A stretch of DNA of 64,000 bases, from positions 31,989 to 95,988 of the forward strand of contig NZ_RCVJ01000181.1 of the NCBI RefSeq assembly GCF_003667505.1, given 5' to 3'. The notes beneath the pieces were generated by a model. That model was not told where the DNA came from. It did not search any database and saw nothing but the letters and a program-made list of their open reading frames with translations. Positions 33,760 through 42,832 of the stretch are shown piece after piece. The stretch is from Micromonospora sp. BL4. Its GTDB lineage: Bacteria > Actinomycetota > Actinomycetes > Mycobacteriales > Micromonosporaceae. Position numbers and translations under genes: made by a program. Every line of letters begins with the position of its first letter. Positions within the stretch are counted from its first letter, which is position 1.

Positions 33760-36700
33760 ATGAGACGAACGAATCTGTTCAAGATGGTGGCGGCGACAGC
33801 CGCGGCCACGGTGATCGCCACCGTCGGGTCGGTGGCCGTCGCGAATCCGGCAGGCGCCGCCCGCCCAGCCGACACGACGGCCGCGACGAGCACCGCCTTC
33901 GCCCCGGCAGCCACCAACCTCGCCCAGGGTCGACCGACCCAGGAGAGCGGCCACGCCGACGTCTACGACTCGTCGAAGGTCGTCGACGGCAACGCGGGCA
34001 GCTACTGGGAGAGCGTCAACAATTCCTTCCCCCAGTGGGTGCAGGTCGATCTGGGCTCGTCGCAGGCCGTCAACCAGGTCGTGCTGAAGCTGCCGACCGC
34101 CGGGTGGGCGACCCGCACGCAGACCCTGAGCGTGCAGGGCAGCGCCAACGGTTCGTCGCTCACCAACCTGGTCGCGTCGCAGACCTACACCTTCAACCCG
34201 GCGAGCGGCAGCACGGTCACGATCAATTTCAACCAGACCTCCACCCGATACGTGCGGATCACCATCACGGGCAACAGCGGCTGGCCGGCCGGGCAACTGT
34301 CGGAGCTGGAGGTGTACGGCTCCGGCGGTGGCGGCACGGACACGACCGCACCGAGCGTGCCGGGCAACCTCTCGTACACCCAGTCGAGCACCACGATCAC
34401 CCTCACCTGGGGCGCCTCCACCGACTCCGGTGGCAGCGGCCTGGCCGGCTACAACGTCTATCGCGGCGGCAGCCTGATCGCGACGCTGGGCACCGTCCTC
34501 ACGTACCAGGACACCCAGCCGGCGACCGCGACCGTCTCCTACTACGTCCGCGCCCGTGACGGCGCGGGCAACCTGTCCGGCAACAGCAACACCGTCACCC
34601 GGACCGGTACCAATCCGCCGGCCTGCACCAACGTGGCGCAGGGCAAGGCCATGACCGCGAGCGGCTCCACCTTCACCTTCACCCCCGAGAAGGCGAACGA
34701 CGGGCAGCTCGGCACGTACTGGGAGGGCGCGGCGGGCTACCCGCAGACCCTGACCGTGGCGCTGGGCGCCAACCACTCCGTCTCGGCCGTCACCGTCAAG
34801 CTGAACCCGGACCCGGCCTGGGGCACCCGTACGCAGACCATCCAGGTCCTCGGCCGCGACCAGGCGTCGTCCGCGTACACCAACCTCGTGTCGGCGGCGA
34901 GCTACCAGTTCGTCCAGGGCAACAACGTGGTGCGCATCCCGGTCACCGCGACCACCGCCGACGTGCAGCTGCGGTTCACGGCAAACAGCGGAGCGCTGTC
35001 GGGTCAGGTGGCCGAGCTTGAGGTGTGCGGCACGCCCGCACCCAACCCCGACCTGGTCATCAGCTCGACGACCTGGTCGCCCGCGTCACCGAGCGAGGTC
35101 AGCCCGGTCACCCTCGCGGCCGTGGTGCAGAACATCGGGTCCGCCGCCGCCGGAGCGACCACGGTGAACTTCAGCCTGGCCGGCGCGGTCGTCGGCAGCG
35201 CCACGGTGGGCGCGCTCGCCGCCGGCGCCTCGACGACGGTCTCGTTCAACGCCGGCACCCGGCCGATGGGCAGCTACAGCGTCTCGGCCGTGGTCGACCC
35301 GACGAACACGATCGTCGAGCAGAACAACGGCAACAACAGCTACACCGCGCCCTCGCCGCTGGTGGTCGCGCAGGCCCCGGGGCCGGACCTCCAGGTCCTC
35401 AGCATCGCCTCCAACCCGCCGAACCCGGCCGTCGGGGCGTCCGTCACGTTCACCGTGGCGGTCCGCAACCGTGGCACCACCGCGACCGGCGCGACCACGG
35501 TCACCCGGCTGGTGGTGGGCGGCACCACGCTCAACACCAACACCGCCTCGGTCGCCGCCGGCGCGACGGTCACCGTGGCCGTCAGCGGAAGCTGGACCGC
35601 CACCAGCGGCGGCGCCACCATCACCGCCACCGTCGACGCCACCAACGCGGTCGCCGAGACCAACGAGACCAACAACGCCTTCAGCCAGTCGATCGTGGTC
35701 GGGCGTGGGGCGGCGGTCCCGTACGTCTCCTACGAGGCCGAGGCGGCCCAGTACCAGGGCACCCTGCTGGAGGCCGACCCGCTGCGCACCTTCGGCCACA
35801 CCAACTTCGCCAGCGAGTCCTCGGGCCGCAAGTCGGTACGGCTGAACAGCACCGGGCAGTTCGTCCAGTTCACCTCGACCAACCCGGCCAACGCCATCGT
35901 GGTGCGCAACTCCATTCCGGACGCGCCCGGTGGTGGCGGCATCGAGGCGACGATCAGCCTCTACATCAACGACGTCTTCTCCCGGAAGCTGACGCTCTCG
36001 TCGCGGCACAGCTGGCTCTACGGCAACACCGACGGGCCGGAGGCGTTGACCAACACGCCGCAGGCCGACGCCCGACGGCTGTTCGACGAGTCGAACGCGC
36101 TGCTGCCGCAGTCGTACCCGGCCGGCACCCGGTTCAAGTTGCAGCGCGACGCCGGCGACTCGGCCTCGTTCTACGTCATCGACATGATCGACCTGGAGCA
36201 GGTGGCGCCGGCGGCGAGCCAGCCGGCCGGCTGCACCTCGATCACGTCGTACGGCGCGGTCCCGAACGACGGGCTGGACGACACCGCCGCCATCCAGCGG
36301 GCGGTCACCGACGACCAGAACGGCGTCATCAGCTGCGTGTGGATCCCGGCCGGGCAGTGGCGGCAGGAGCAGAAGATCCTGACCGACGACCCGCTGAACC
36401 GGGGTACGCACAACCAGGTCGGCATCAGCAACGTCACGATCCGGGGCGCCGGAATGTGGCACTCGCAGCTCTACACGCTGACCGAGCCGCAGAACGTGGT
36501 GGGTGGCATCAACCACCCGCACGAGGGCAACTTCGGGTTCGACATCGACAAGAACACCCAGATCTCCGACATCGCCATCTTCGGCTCGGGCCGGATCCGT
36601 GGTGGTGACGGCAACGCCGAGGGTGGGGTGGGTCTGAACGGCCGATTCGGGACGGGCACCAGGATCAGCAACGTCTGGATCGAGCACGCCAACGTGGGTG

Positions 36701-37452
36701 TCTGGGTGGGTCGCGACTACGACAACATCCCCGACCTCTGGGGCCCGGCGGACGGGCTGGAGTTCAGCGGCATGCGGATCCGCAACACCTACGCCGACGG
36801 CATCAACTTCAGCAACGGCACGCGAAACTCGCGGGTGTTCAACTCGTCGTTCCGCACCACCGGCGACGACGCGCTCGCCATCTGGGCCAACCCGTACGTC
36901 AAGGACCGCACCGTCGACATCGCCCACGACAACCACTTCGTCAACAACACCATCCAGCTGCCCTGGCGTGCGAACGGCGTCGCCATCTACGGCGGCTACG
37001 GCAACTCGATCGAGAACAACCTGATCTACGACACCGCGAACTACCCGGGCATCATGCTGGCGACCGACCACGACCCGCTGCCCTTCTCCGGGACGACGCT
37101 GATCGCCAACAACGGGCTCTACCGCACCGGTGGCGCCTTCTGGAACGAGGACCAGGAGTTCGGTGCCATCACCCTCTTCCCCGCCACCAGAGACATCGTC
37201 GGGGTCACGATCCGGGACACCGACATCTACGACTCCACCTACGACGGCATCCAGTTCAAGAACGGCGGCGGCAACATGCCGAACGTCGCGATCACCAACG
37301 TGCGGATCGACAAATCCAACAACGGAGCCGGCATCCTCGCGATGAGCGGTGCCCGCGGCAACGCCACGTTGACCAACGTGACCATCACCAACTCGGCGGA
37401 CGGCAACATCGTCATCCAGCCGGGGTCGCAGTTCGTTCTCAACGGCGGCTAG
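33760..37452 (+). CDS. Secreted multidomain glycoside hydrolase, probable GH87 alpha-1,3-glucanase/mycodextranase
   Basis: 1,230 residues from the ATG at 33760. Signal peptide 1-34 (ending NPAGAA). Then F5/8 type C (CBM32-like) at about 51-187, fibronectin type III 194-287, second F5/8C 289-425, CARDB repeats at 428-537 and 541-650, a carbohydrate-binding beta-domain at 653-822 (SYEAEAAQYQGTLLEADPLR), and a right-handed beta-helix catalytic domain at 825-1230 starting CTSITSYGAVPNDGLDDTAA. Asp1013 (YADGINFSN) and the pair Asp1036-Asp1037 (TTGDDALAIW) have the spacing I recall for the GH87 catalytic aspartates. Likely acts on fungal-wall or plaque-type alpha-glucan outside the cell. A pectate-lyase-superfamily enzyme with another specificity is the main alternative. 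Confidence 0.85.
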   Translation: MRRTNLFKMVAATAAATVIATVGSVAVANPAGAARPADTTAATSTAFAPAATNLAQGRPTQESGHADVYDSSKVVDGNAGSYWESVNNSFPQWVQVDLGSSQAVNQVVLKLPTAGWATRTQTLSVQGSANGSSLTNLVASQTYTFNPASGSTVTINFNQTSTRYVRITITGNSGWPAGQLSELEVYGSGGGGTDTTAPSVPGNLSYTQSSTTITLTWGASTDSGGSGLAGYNVYRGGSLIATLGTVLTYQDTQPATATVSYYVRARDGAGNLSGNSNTVTRTGTNPPACTNVAQGKAMTASGSTFTFTPEKANDGQLGTYWEGAAGYPQTLTVALGANHSVSAVTVKLNPDPAWGTRTQTIQVLGRDQASSAYTNLVSAASYQFVQGNNVVRIPVTATTADVQLRFTANSGALSGQVAELEVCGTPAPNPDLVISSTTWSPASPSEVSPVTLAAVVQNIGSAAAGATTVNFSLAGAVVGSATVGALAAGASTTVSFNAGTRPMGSYSVSAVVDPTNTIVEQNNGNNSYTAPSPLVVAQAPGPDLQVLSIASNPPNPAVGASVTFTVAVRNRGTTATGATTVTRLVVGGTTLNTNTASVAAGATVTVAVSGSWTATSGGATITATVDATNAVAETNETNNAFSQSIVVGRGAAVPYVSYEAEAAQYQGTLLEADPLRTFGHTNFASESSGRKSVRLNSTGQFVQFTSTNPANAIVVRNSIPDAPGGGGIEATISLYINDVFSRKLTLSSRHSWLYGNTDGPEALTNTPQADARRLFDESNALLPQSYPAGTRFKLQRDAGDSASFYVIDMIDLEQVAPAASQPAGCTSITSYGAVPNDGLDDTAAIQRAVTDDQNGVISCVWIPAGQWRQEQKILTDDPLNRGTHNQVGISNVTIRGAGMWHSQLYTLTEPQNVVGGINHPHEGNFGFDIDKNTQISDIAIFGSGRIRGGDGNAEGGVGLNGRFGTGTRISNVWIEHANVGVWVGRDYDNIPDLWGPADGLEFSGMRIRNTYADGINFSNGTRNSRVFNSSFRTTGDDALAIWANPYVKDRTVDIAHDNHFVNNTIQLPWRANGVAIYGGYGNSIENNLIYDTANYPGIMLATDHDPLPFSGTTLIANNGLYRTGGAFWNEDQEFGAITLFPATRDIVGVTIRDTDIYDSTYDGIQFKNGGGNMPNVAITNVRIDKSNNGAGILAMSGARGNATLTNVTITNSADGNIVIQPGSQFVLNGG

Positions 37453-37861
37453 TCCCGAGCGAGGGCCGCTCCGGCGGCCCTCGCTCGTCCGGCCGATGCA
37501 GTGATCGACACGGTTTCGGCGATGTCGGGGTGCCCGGGTACGGGGGACACCCCGACATCGCCGATCTGGAGTCGATCATCGGGGATGTGCTCGCGGGTGC
37601 TCGCCCGGTACGTCGCCGTCGGCGCATCGCGGCGAGAGCGGTCGGACATCGGACAGTGGTCGCCCGTCGGCGTCGCCCAGGCTCGGCGGCCACGACCGCC
37701 GCAGGGCCGATGACCTGCGTCGACAGGCCGCGGGCCGGGCGTCAGTGGGGACGCCCCGACGCGCCACGGTGTGCGGAACCGCTGCCGACCCGTGCCATCG
37801 TGGACATCGAAAATCGGCGCCGGCTCAGGTTGGGCCGGGCAGCGACAGGTCGGAGGTCGGC
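37453..37861. other. Gene-poor interval with a hairpin repeat
   Basis: 409 bp between the glucanase and the LppU-like gene. A short stem (GAGGGCCGC / GCGGCCCTC at 37461-37482) directly after the glucanase stop is a probable terminator. The large hairpin repeat at 37502-37578 follows. From 37600 to 37861 I see no conserved reading frame. Confidence 0.6.
37502..37578. repeat. Large imperfect hairpin repeat, copy 1
   Basis: 31-bp arms matching at 26 positions, 15-nt loop. The arms begin TGATCGAC and end in GGCGATGTCGGGGTG. A related element is at 46104-46188 with the same order of blocks (GATCGAC, then TCGGCGAT or TCGCCGAT, then TCGGGG). A dispersed, structured repeat family is the simplest reading. 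Confidence 0.75.
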
Positions 37862-38308
37862 ATGGATGACGAAACCACCTCGGGCCGGCTGCGCGCCGTG
37901 CTGCGTTGGCTCGGGGCGGCCGCCGCGATCGCCGGCATCGTGGGCGTGGTGTTCCAGGTGATCGAGTGGGCCGGTTCCCGTGACACGCCCTCGGCGCAGG
38001 CCAGCGCCGACGCCAGCCCGACCCCGGCGGCTCCGCCCTCCGCGAGGGCCAGCGGCGACGAACAGTTCGTGCAGGTCGGGCAGTGTGTGCGCAACGTCGG
38101 CGAGGCGGCCACGGTGGTGTACGAGATCACCCCGTGCGGATCCGGGACGTGGCGGGTCCTGGCTCGCATCGAGCAGTCCGTCGCCGACGAGGCGCAGGCC
38201 GACGCGCTGTGCGAGGCCCAGGCGCCCGGCTTCGCCGACTACCACTACTCGAACTGGGCCAAGCGCTCCGGCTACCTTGACGTCGTCTTCTGCGTCAGCC
38301 CCGCCTGA
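37862..38308 (+). CDS. LppU-like membrane-anchored protein
   Basis: 148 residues from the ATG at 37862, preceded by GGAGG. Short cytoplasmic N-terminus, one membrane segment (WLGAAAAIAGIVGVVFQVIEW, about 16-36), an Ala/Pro/Ser-rich stalk, and an extracytoplasmic domain from about 62 with four cysteines (VGQCVRN, ITPCGSG, ADALCEAQ, VVFCVSPA) that probably form two disulfides. This matches the actinobacterial LppU/SCO3897-like domain of unknown function. It precedes dxr by 81 bp. Confidence 0.78.
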   Translation: MDDETTSGRLRAVLRWLGAAAAIAGIVGVVFQVIEWAGSRDTPSAQASADASPTPAAPPSARASGDEQFVQVGQCVRNVGEAATVVYEITPCGSGTWRVLARIEQSVADEAQADALCEAQAPGFADYHYSNWAKRSGYLDVVFCVSPA

Positions 38309-38389
38309 CCGCCGTCGGAACCGCGCAGGTGGCCGGCGCGGGCTGAGGCTCCCAGCGGGCGTCCAGCGACCGTGGGGAAGAATGGCACG

Positions 38390-39601
38390 GTGACTTCCCC
38401 CCGCGACCTCGTCCTGCTCGGGTCCACCGGCTCGATCGGCACACAGGCCATCGACATCGTCCGGCGCAACCCGGACCGGTTCCGGGTGGTCGCCCTGGGC
38501 GCGGGAGGTGGCAACGTCCAACTGCTCGCCGCGCAGGCCCTCGAACTGGGCGTCGACGCCGTCGGGGTGGCCAAGGCGTCCGCCGCGCAGGACCTCCAGC
38601 TGGCGTTCTACGCCGAGGCGAGCCGGCGCGGCTGGGCCACCGGCGATTTCAAGCTTCCCAAGATCGTGGCCGGGCCGGACGCGATGACCGAGCTGGCCCA
38701 GTGGCCGTGCGACATCGTGCTCAACGGGGTGGTCGGCTCGCTCGGGCTCGCGCCGACGCTGGCCGCGCTGCGCGGTGGTCGTACTCTCGCCCTGGCCAAC
38801 AAGGAGTCGCTCGTCGCCGGCGGCCCGCTGGTCAAGGCCGCGGTGACGCGGCCGGGGCAGATCGTCCCGGTCGACTCGGAGCACTCGGCGCTGGCCCAGT
38901 GCCTGCGTTCCGGGTCGCGCGGCGAGGTGCGCCGGCTGATCGTCACCGCCAGCGGCGGACCGTTCCGTGGGCGGCGGCGCGACGAGTTGACCGAGGTCAC
39001 GCCCGATCAGGCGCTCGCCCACCCGACCTGGAACATGGGGCCGGTCGTCACGATCAACTCGGCCACGATGGTCAACAAGGCCCTGGAAGTGATCGAGGCG
39101 CACGAACTCTTCGACGTGCCCTACTCCGACATCACCGTGATGGTGCACCCGCAGTCGGTGATCCACTCCATGGTCGAGTTCACCGACGGCTCGACGATCG
39201 CCCAAGCCAGCCCACCGGACATGCGGCTGCCGATCGCGCTGGGCATCGGCTGGCCGGAGCGGGTTCCGGGGGCCGCCACCGCGGTCGACTGGACGACCGC
39301 GCACACCTGGGAGTTCGCGCCGCTGGACGACGCGGCCTTCCCGGCCGTGGCGCTCGCCAAGGCCGCCGGGGAGGCCGGCCACTGCCGCCCGGCGATCTAC
39401 AACGCGGCGAACGAGGAGTGCGTCGAGGCGTTCGTGGCCGGTCGGCTGCCGTTCCTGGGCATCGTCGACACCCTCGAACGGGTGTTGGAGGAGGCTCCGG
39501 ATTTCGACGAACCGGGTACCGTCGAGGACGTGCTCGCGGCGGAGTCGTGGGCGCGTGCGCACGCGCAGGAGATCATCGCGGGTTCGGTGGAAGGAATTTG
39601 A
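38390..39601 (+). CDS. dxr: 1-deoxy-D-xylulose 5-phosphate reductoisomerase
   Basis: Second enzyme of the MEP isoprenoid pathway (DXP to MEP, NADPH and divalent metal). 403 residues from the GTG at 38390, with GGGGAAG upstream; an in-frame GTG at 38372 is an alternative. NADPH-binding LVLLGSTGSIGTQAIDIV, substrate loop LANKESLVAGG, metal site VPVDSEHSALAQCL, and the HPQSVIHSMVEF segment. Stop overlaps the rseP start by one base. Confidence 0.97.
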   Translation: MTSPRDLVLLGSTGSIGTQAIDIVRRNPDRFRVVALGAGGGNVQLLAAQALELGVDAVGVAKASAAQDLQLAFYAEASRRGWATGDFKLPKIVAGPDAMTELAQWPCDIVLNGVVGSLGLAPTLAALRGGRTLALANKESLVAGGPLVKAAVTRPGQIVPVDSEHSALAQCLRSGSRGEVRRLIVTASGGPFRGRRRDELTEVTPDQALAHPTWNMGPVVTINSATMVNKALEVIEAHELFDVPYSDITVMVHPQSVIHSMVEFTDGSTIAQASPPDMRLPIALGIGWPERVPGAATAVDWTTAHTWEFAPLDDAAFPAVALAKAAGEAGHCRPAIYNAANEECVEAFVAGRLPFLGIVDTLERVLEEAPDFDEPGTVEDVLAAESWARAHAQEIIAGSVEGI

Positions 39602-40851
39602 TGGCAAACCTGCTCGGGGTGGCGCTCTTCGCCCTGGCCATCCTCGTCTCGGTGAGCCTGCACGAGGCGGGTCACATGCTGACCGCCAAGGCGTTCGGGA
39701 TGAAGGTCACCAAGTACTTCGTCGGTTTCGGCCCCACCCTCTGGTCGTTCAAGCGGGGTGAGACCGAGTACGGCGTCAAGGGCATTCCGCTCGGCGGCTT
39801 CTGCAAGATCGTCGGGATGACGGCGCAGGACGACGACGTCGACCCGGCCGACGAGCCGCGGGCGATGTGGCGTTACCCGGTCTGGAAGCGGACGATCGTG
39901 ATGTCCGCGGGCTCGATCACCCACTTCGCGTTGGCGTTGATCGCGATCTGGATCGCCGCCGTGTCGCTGGGCCTGCCCAACCGCGACTTCCCCACCACCG
40001 AGGCGCAGATCCGCCAGGAGCCGGCGGTGATCGCGCTGTCCGAATGCGTGGTCCCCGAGAACGCCCCGCGGGCCTGCGCCCCGGGTGACGTCGCCAGCCC
40101 CGCCGCCCAGGCCCAACTGCGCGACGGCGACCGGATCACCTCGATCAACGGCACGCCGATCAACAACTACGGCGAGCTGCTGGTGACCCTGCGCGGGCTC
40201 AAGCCCGGCGAGACCGCCCAGATCGACTACGTGCGCGACGGGCAGCCGGCGAAGACGAGCACCGTGCTCGCGCAGACCCAGCGCCCGCCGCTCGACGACC
40301 CGAAGGGCACCGTCGCCCCGGTCGCCGCACTCGGCGTCGGCCTCGTGCCCACCACGCCGACCCGGGTGACGTACGGTCCGGTCGAGGCGTTCGGCGCCAC
40401 CGGCGACTTCACCCGCGAACTGGCCGTCGGCACGGTCCAGGCGTTGCAGCGGCTGCCGCAGAAGGTCCCCGCCCTCTGGACCGCCATCACCGGCGGCGAG
40501 CGTGACGTGGACACCCCGATCAGCGTCGTCGGCGCCAGCCGGCTCGGCGGCGAGGCGTTCGCAAACAAGGCCTGGCTGCTCTTCGTGACGCTGTTCATCT
40601 CGTTGAACTTCTTCATCGGGGTGTTCAACCTGCTGCCGCTGCTCCCACTGGACGGCGGTCACATCGCCATCGCCTGGTTCGAACGCGCCAGGTCCTGGCT
40701 CTACGCGCGGATCGGCCGTGCCGACCCCGGGCGGGTCGACTACCTCAAGCTGATGCCCTTCACGTACGTGGTGATCCTGATCGGTGGCGTGTTCACGCTG
40801 CTGACCATCACCGCGGACGTCGTCAACCCGATCACGCTCTTCCCAAGGTGA
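39601..40851 (+). CDS. rseP: Site-2 metalloprotease RseP/Rip1
   Basis: Intramembrane zinc protease (M50) that cleaves anti-sigma factors. 416 residues. HExxH motif in the first membrane helix (VSLHEAGHMLTAKAFGMKV), a PDZ domain at about 165-230 (LRDGDRITSINGTPINNYGE) and the LDG motif in the last catalytic helix (LLPLLPLDGGHIAIAWFE). In dxr-rseP-ispG order, as in most actinobacteria; stop overlaps the ispG GTG by 4 bp. It could release ECF sigma factors such as those reading the motifs near 45.8 kb, which is speculation. Confidence 0.96.
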   Translation: MANLLGVALFALAILVSVSLHEAGHMLTAKAFGMKVTKYFVGFGPTLWSFKRGETEYGVKGIPLGGFCKIVGMTAQDDDVDPADEPRAMWRYPVWKRTIVMSAGSITHFALALIAIWIAAVSLGLPNRDFPTTEAQIRQEPAVIALSECVVPENAPRACAPGDVASPAAQAQLRDGDRITSINGTPINNYGELLVTLRGLKPGETAQIDYVRDGQPAKTSTVLAQTQRPPLDDPKGTVAPVAALGVGLVPTTPTRVTYGPVEAFGATGDFTRELAVGTVQALQRLPQKVPALWTAITGGERDVDTPISVVGASRLGGEAFANKAWLLFVTLFISLNFFIGVFNLLPLLPLDGGHIAIAWFERARSWLYARIGRADPGRVDYLKLMPFTYVVILIGGVFTLLTITADVVNPITLFPR

Positions 40852-42032
40852 GTGCTGAAGTGACCGCTGTCAGTCTCGGTATGCCTGCCGTACCGCCCCC
40901 GCCGCTCGCTCCCCGCCGGGCGAGCCGCCAGATCATGGTCGGCTCGGTCCCGGTCGGCGGCGGCGCGCCGGTGTCCGTGCAATCGATGACCACCACCCTC
41001 ACCTCCGACGTCAACGCCACCCTCCAGCAGATCGCCGAGCTGACCGCGTCGGGCTGCCAGATCGTCCGGGTGGCCGTGCCGTCCCAGGACGACGTCGAGG
41101 CGCTGCCGGCCATCGCCAAGAAGTCGCAGATCCCGGTGATCGCCGACATCCACTTCCAGCCCAAGTACGTCTTCGCCGCGATCGACGCGGGCTGCGCGGC
41201 GGTCCGGGTCAACCCGGGCAACATCCGCCAGTTCGACGACAAGGTCAAGGAGATCGCCGCAGCGGCCTCCGCCGCGGGTACGCCCATCCGGATCGGCGTC
41301 AATGCCGGCTCACTGGACAAGCGGCTGCTCAGCAAGTACGGCAAGGCCACCGCCGAGGCGCTGGTGGAGTCGGCGCTGTGGGAGTGCTCGCTGTTCGAGG
41401 AGCACGGCTTCCGGGACATCAAGATCTCGGTCAAGCACAACGACCCGGTGGTGATGATCCGGGCGTACCGGCAGCTGGCCGAGCAGTGCGACTACCCGCT
41501 GCACCTGGGCGTCACCGAGGCCGGCCCGGCCTTCCAGGGCACGATCAAGTCGGCGGTCGCCTTCGGCGCCCTGCTCGCCGAGGGGATCGGTGACACCATC
41601 CGGGTGTCGCTGTCCGCCCCGCCGGTCGAGGAGATCAAGGTCGGCAACCAGATCCTGGAGTCGCTGGGGCTGCGCGAGCGCGGCCTGGAGATCGTCTCCT
41701 GCCCGTCCTGCGGCCGGGCCCAGGTGGACGTCTACAAGCTCGCCGAGGAGGTCACCGCCGGTCTGGAAGGGCTGCCGGTGCCGCTGCGGGTGGCCGTGAT
41801 GGGCTGCGTCGTCAACGGTCCGGGCGAGGCCCGCGAGGCCGACCTCGGCGTCGCGTCCGGCAACGGGAAGGGCCAGATCTTCGTCAAGGGGAAGGTCGTC
41901 AAGACGGTGCCCGAGGCGCAGATCGTGGAGACGCTGATCGAGGAGGCGCTGCGGATCGCCGACGAGATGGGCGCCGAACTTCCCGAGGAGCTGCGCGGGC
42001 TGATCACCGGCCCGACCGTCACCGTGCACTGA
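40848..42032 (+). CDS. ispG: 4-hydroxy-3-methylbut-2-enyl diphosphate synthase
   Basis: MEP-pathway iron-sulfur enzyme converting MEcPP to HMBPP. 394 residues. TIM-barrel part from VPVGGGAPVSVQSMTTT; the 4Fe-4S ligands lie in VSCPSCGRAQVD and VMGCVVNGPGEA (three cysteines). GTG at 40848 is coupled to rseP. Confidence 0.97.
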   Translation: MSAEVTAVSLGMPAVPPPPLAPRRASRQIMVGSVPVGGGAPVSVQSMTTTLTSDVNATLQQIAELTASGCQIVRVAVPSQDDVEALPAIAKKSQIPVIADIHFQPKYVFAAIDAGCAAVRVNPGNIRQFDDKVKEIAAAASAAGTPIRIGVNAGSLDKRLLSKYGKATAEALVESALWECSLFEEHGFRDIKISVKHNDPVVMIRAYRQLAEQCDYPLHLGVTEAGPAFQGTIKSAVAFGALLAEGIGDTIRVSLSAPPVEEIKVGNQILESLGLRERGLEIVSCPSCGRAQVDVYKLAEEVTAGLEGLPVPLRVAVMGCVVNGPGEAREADLGVASGNGKGQIFVKGKVVKTVPEAQIVETLIEEALRIADEMGAELPEELRGLITGPTVTVH

Positions 42033-42052
42033 TCCACCGCACCGCCGCCGTA

Positions 42053-42094
42053 CGAAGGAGCGGCCGTTCCCGAAGGGGAACGGCCGCTCCTTCG
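42053..42094. terminator. Perfect 19-bp terminator after ispG
   Basis: Arms of 19 bp (CGAAGGAGCGGCCGTTCCC and its complement) around a 4-nt GAAG loop, beginning 21 bp after the ispG stop. Ends the dxr-rseP-ispG operon; because padR converges on it, it may act both ways. Confidence 0.9.
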
Positions 42095-42146
42095 CGTGTG
42101 GCGGTGGCGGTGCTCCGCCCCAGCGGGGCGGCAGCTCTGCTCGAGC

Positions 42147-42719
42147 TCACTCCGATTCGGCGAGGATGGCGTACAGCTTGCGCCGGGTCTCGTCGAGCAC
42201 CTGGGCGGCCCGCTCCCGCTGGTCGTCCGTGCCGTTCATCATCACCTGGCGCAGGGCGTTCATCGCCTGCGCGCCGGAGTCGCGGATGTCGTGCCAGCTG
42301 CTCACCGTGCCCTGGGCGACGTCCGCCCACGGTGGGGTCTGCGCGGCCTCGGTGGCCTCGGCCTGACCGGCCTCGGTGACCGTGAATCGCTTCCGCCCGC
42401 CGCCGGACTCCTCCGTGCTGGCGACGATCACCCCCTCGTCCTCCAGCAGTTGGAGGGTGGGGTAGATCGAACCAGGACTCGGACGCCAGGCACCGCCGGT
42501 GCGGGAGTCGATCTCCTGGATCATCTCGTAGCCGTGCATCGGCCGCTCGGTGAGCAGGGCCAGCACGGCGCCCCGGACGTTGGGGCGGCGACCCCGGCCG
42601 CGGCCTCGACCCCGGCCGCCCCAAGGGCCGCCGTGCTCGTGGCCGTGCGGGCCGGGCGGGAAGCCGAAGCCCCGCATCCGCGCCTCGTGCAGGGGGTGCT
42701 GCTGTCGATGGAACCTCAT
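42147..42719 (-). CDS. PadR family transcriptional regulator
   Basis: 190 residues from the ATG at 42719 with AGAGGAAG upstream; upstream in-frame ATGs at 42755 and 42758 fall inside the operator and are rejected. After a His/Gly/Arg-rich N-terminal stretch (RGRGRGRGRR) comes the PadR winged helix: VRGAVLALLTERPMHGYEMI, GSIYPTLQLLEDEGVI and a basic wing (ESGGGRKRFTVTEAG). Effector unknown. Divergent from the MFS exporter, which it presumably represses together with itself. Confidence 0.92.
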   Translation of the reverse strand: MRFHRQQHPLHEARMRGFGFPPGPHGHEHGGPWGGRGRGRGRGRRPNVRGAVLALLTERPMHGYEMIQEIDSRTGGAWRPSPGSIYPTLQLLEDEGVIVASTEESGGGRKRFTVTEAGQAEATEAAQTPPWADVAQGTVSSWHDIRDSGAQAMNALRQVMMNGTDDQRERAAQVLDETRRKLYAILAESE

Positions 42720-42748
42720 GAGGCTCTTCCTCTCTGCGTACTGTCGCT

Positions 42749-42778
42749 GATGCATCAACGATATATCGGCAATGCATC
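42749..42778. promoter_or_regulatory. 30-bp palindromic operator between padR and the exporter
   Basis: Arms GATGCAT / ATGCATC flank a perfect inner CGATATATCG, all on one centre (42763.5); 24 of 30 positions are symmetric. The spacing is that of a PadR dimer site and it lies upstream of both divergent genes. A promoter-like TTTACA (42795) with TTAGAG (42819) reads toward the exporter, whose ATG at 42833 is so close that the transcript may have almost no leader. Confidence 0.75.
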
Positions 42779-42832
42779 GTCGACAAGTCCGTGCTTTACA
42801 AACCGTACGTACGTATTGTTAGAGTGTCGGTC

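Noticed and set aside
35086..37071. 661-codon minus-strand frame inside the glucanase gene
   Set aside because: No motifs; the plus strand carries a signal peptide and recognisable modules.
37742..39607. 621-codon minus-strand frame opposite dxr
   Set aside because: Dxr is unmistakable on the plus strand; the other frame is low-complexity.
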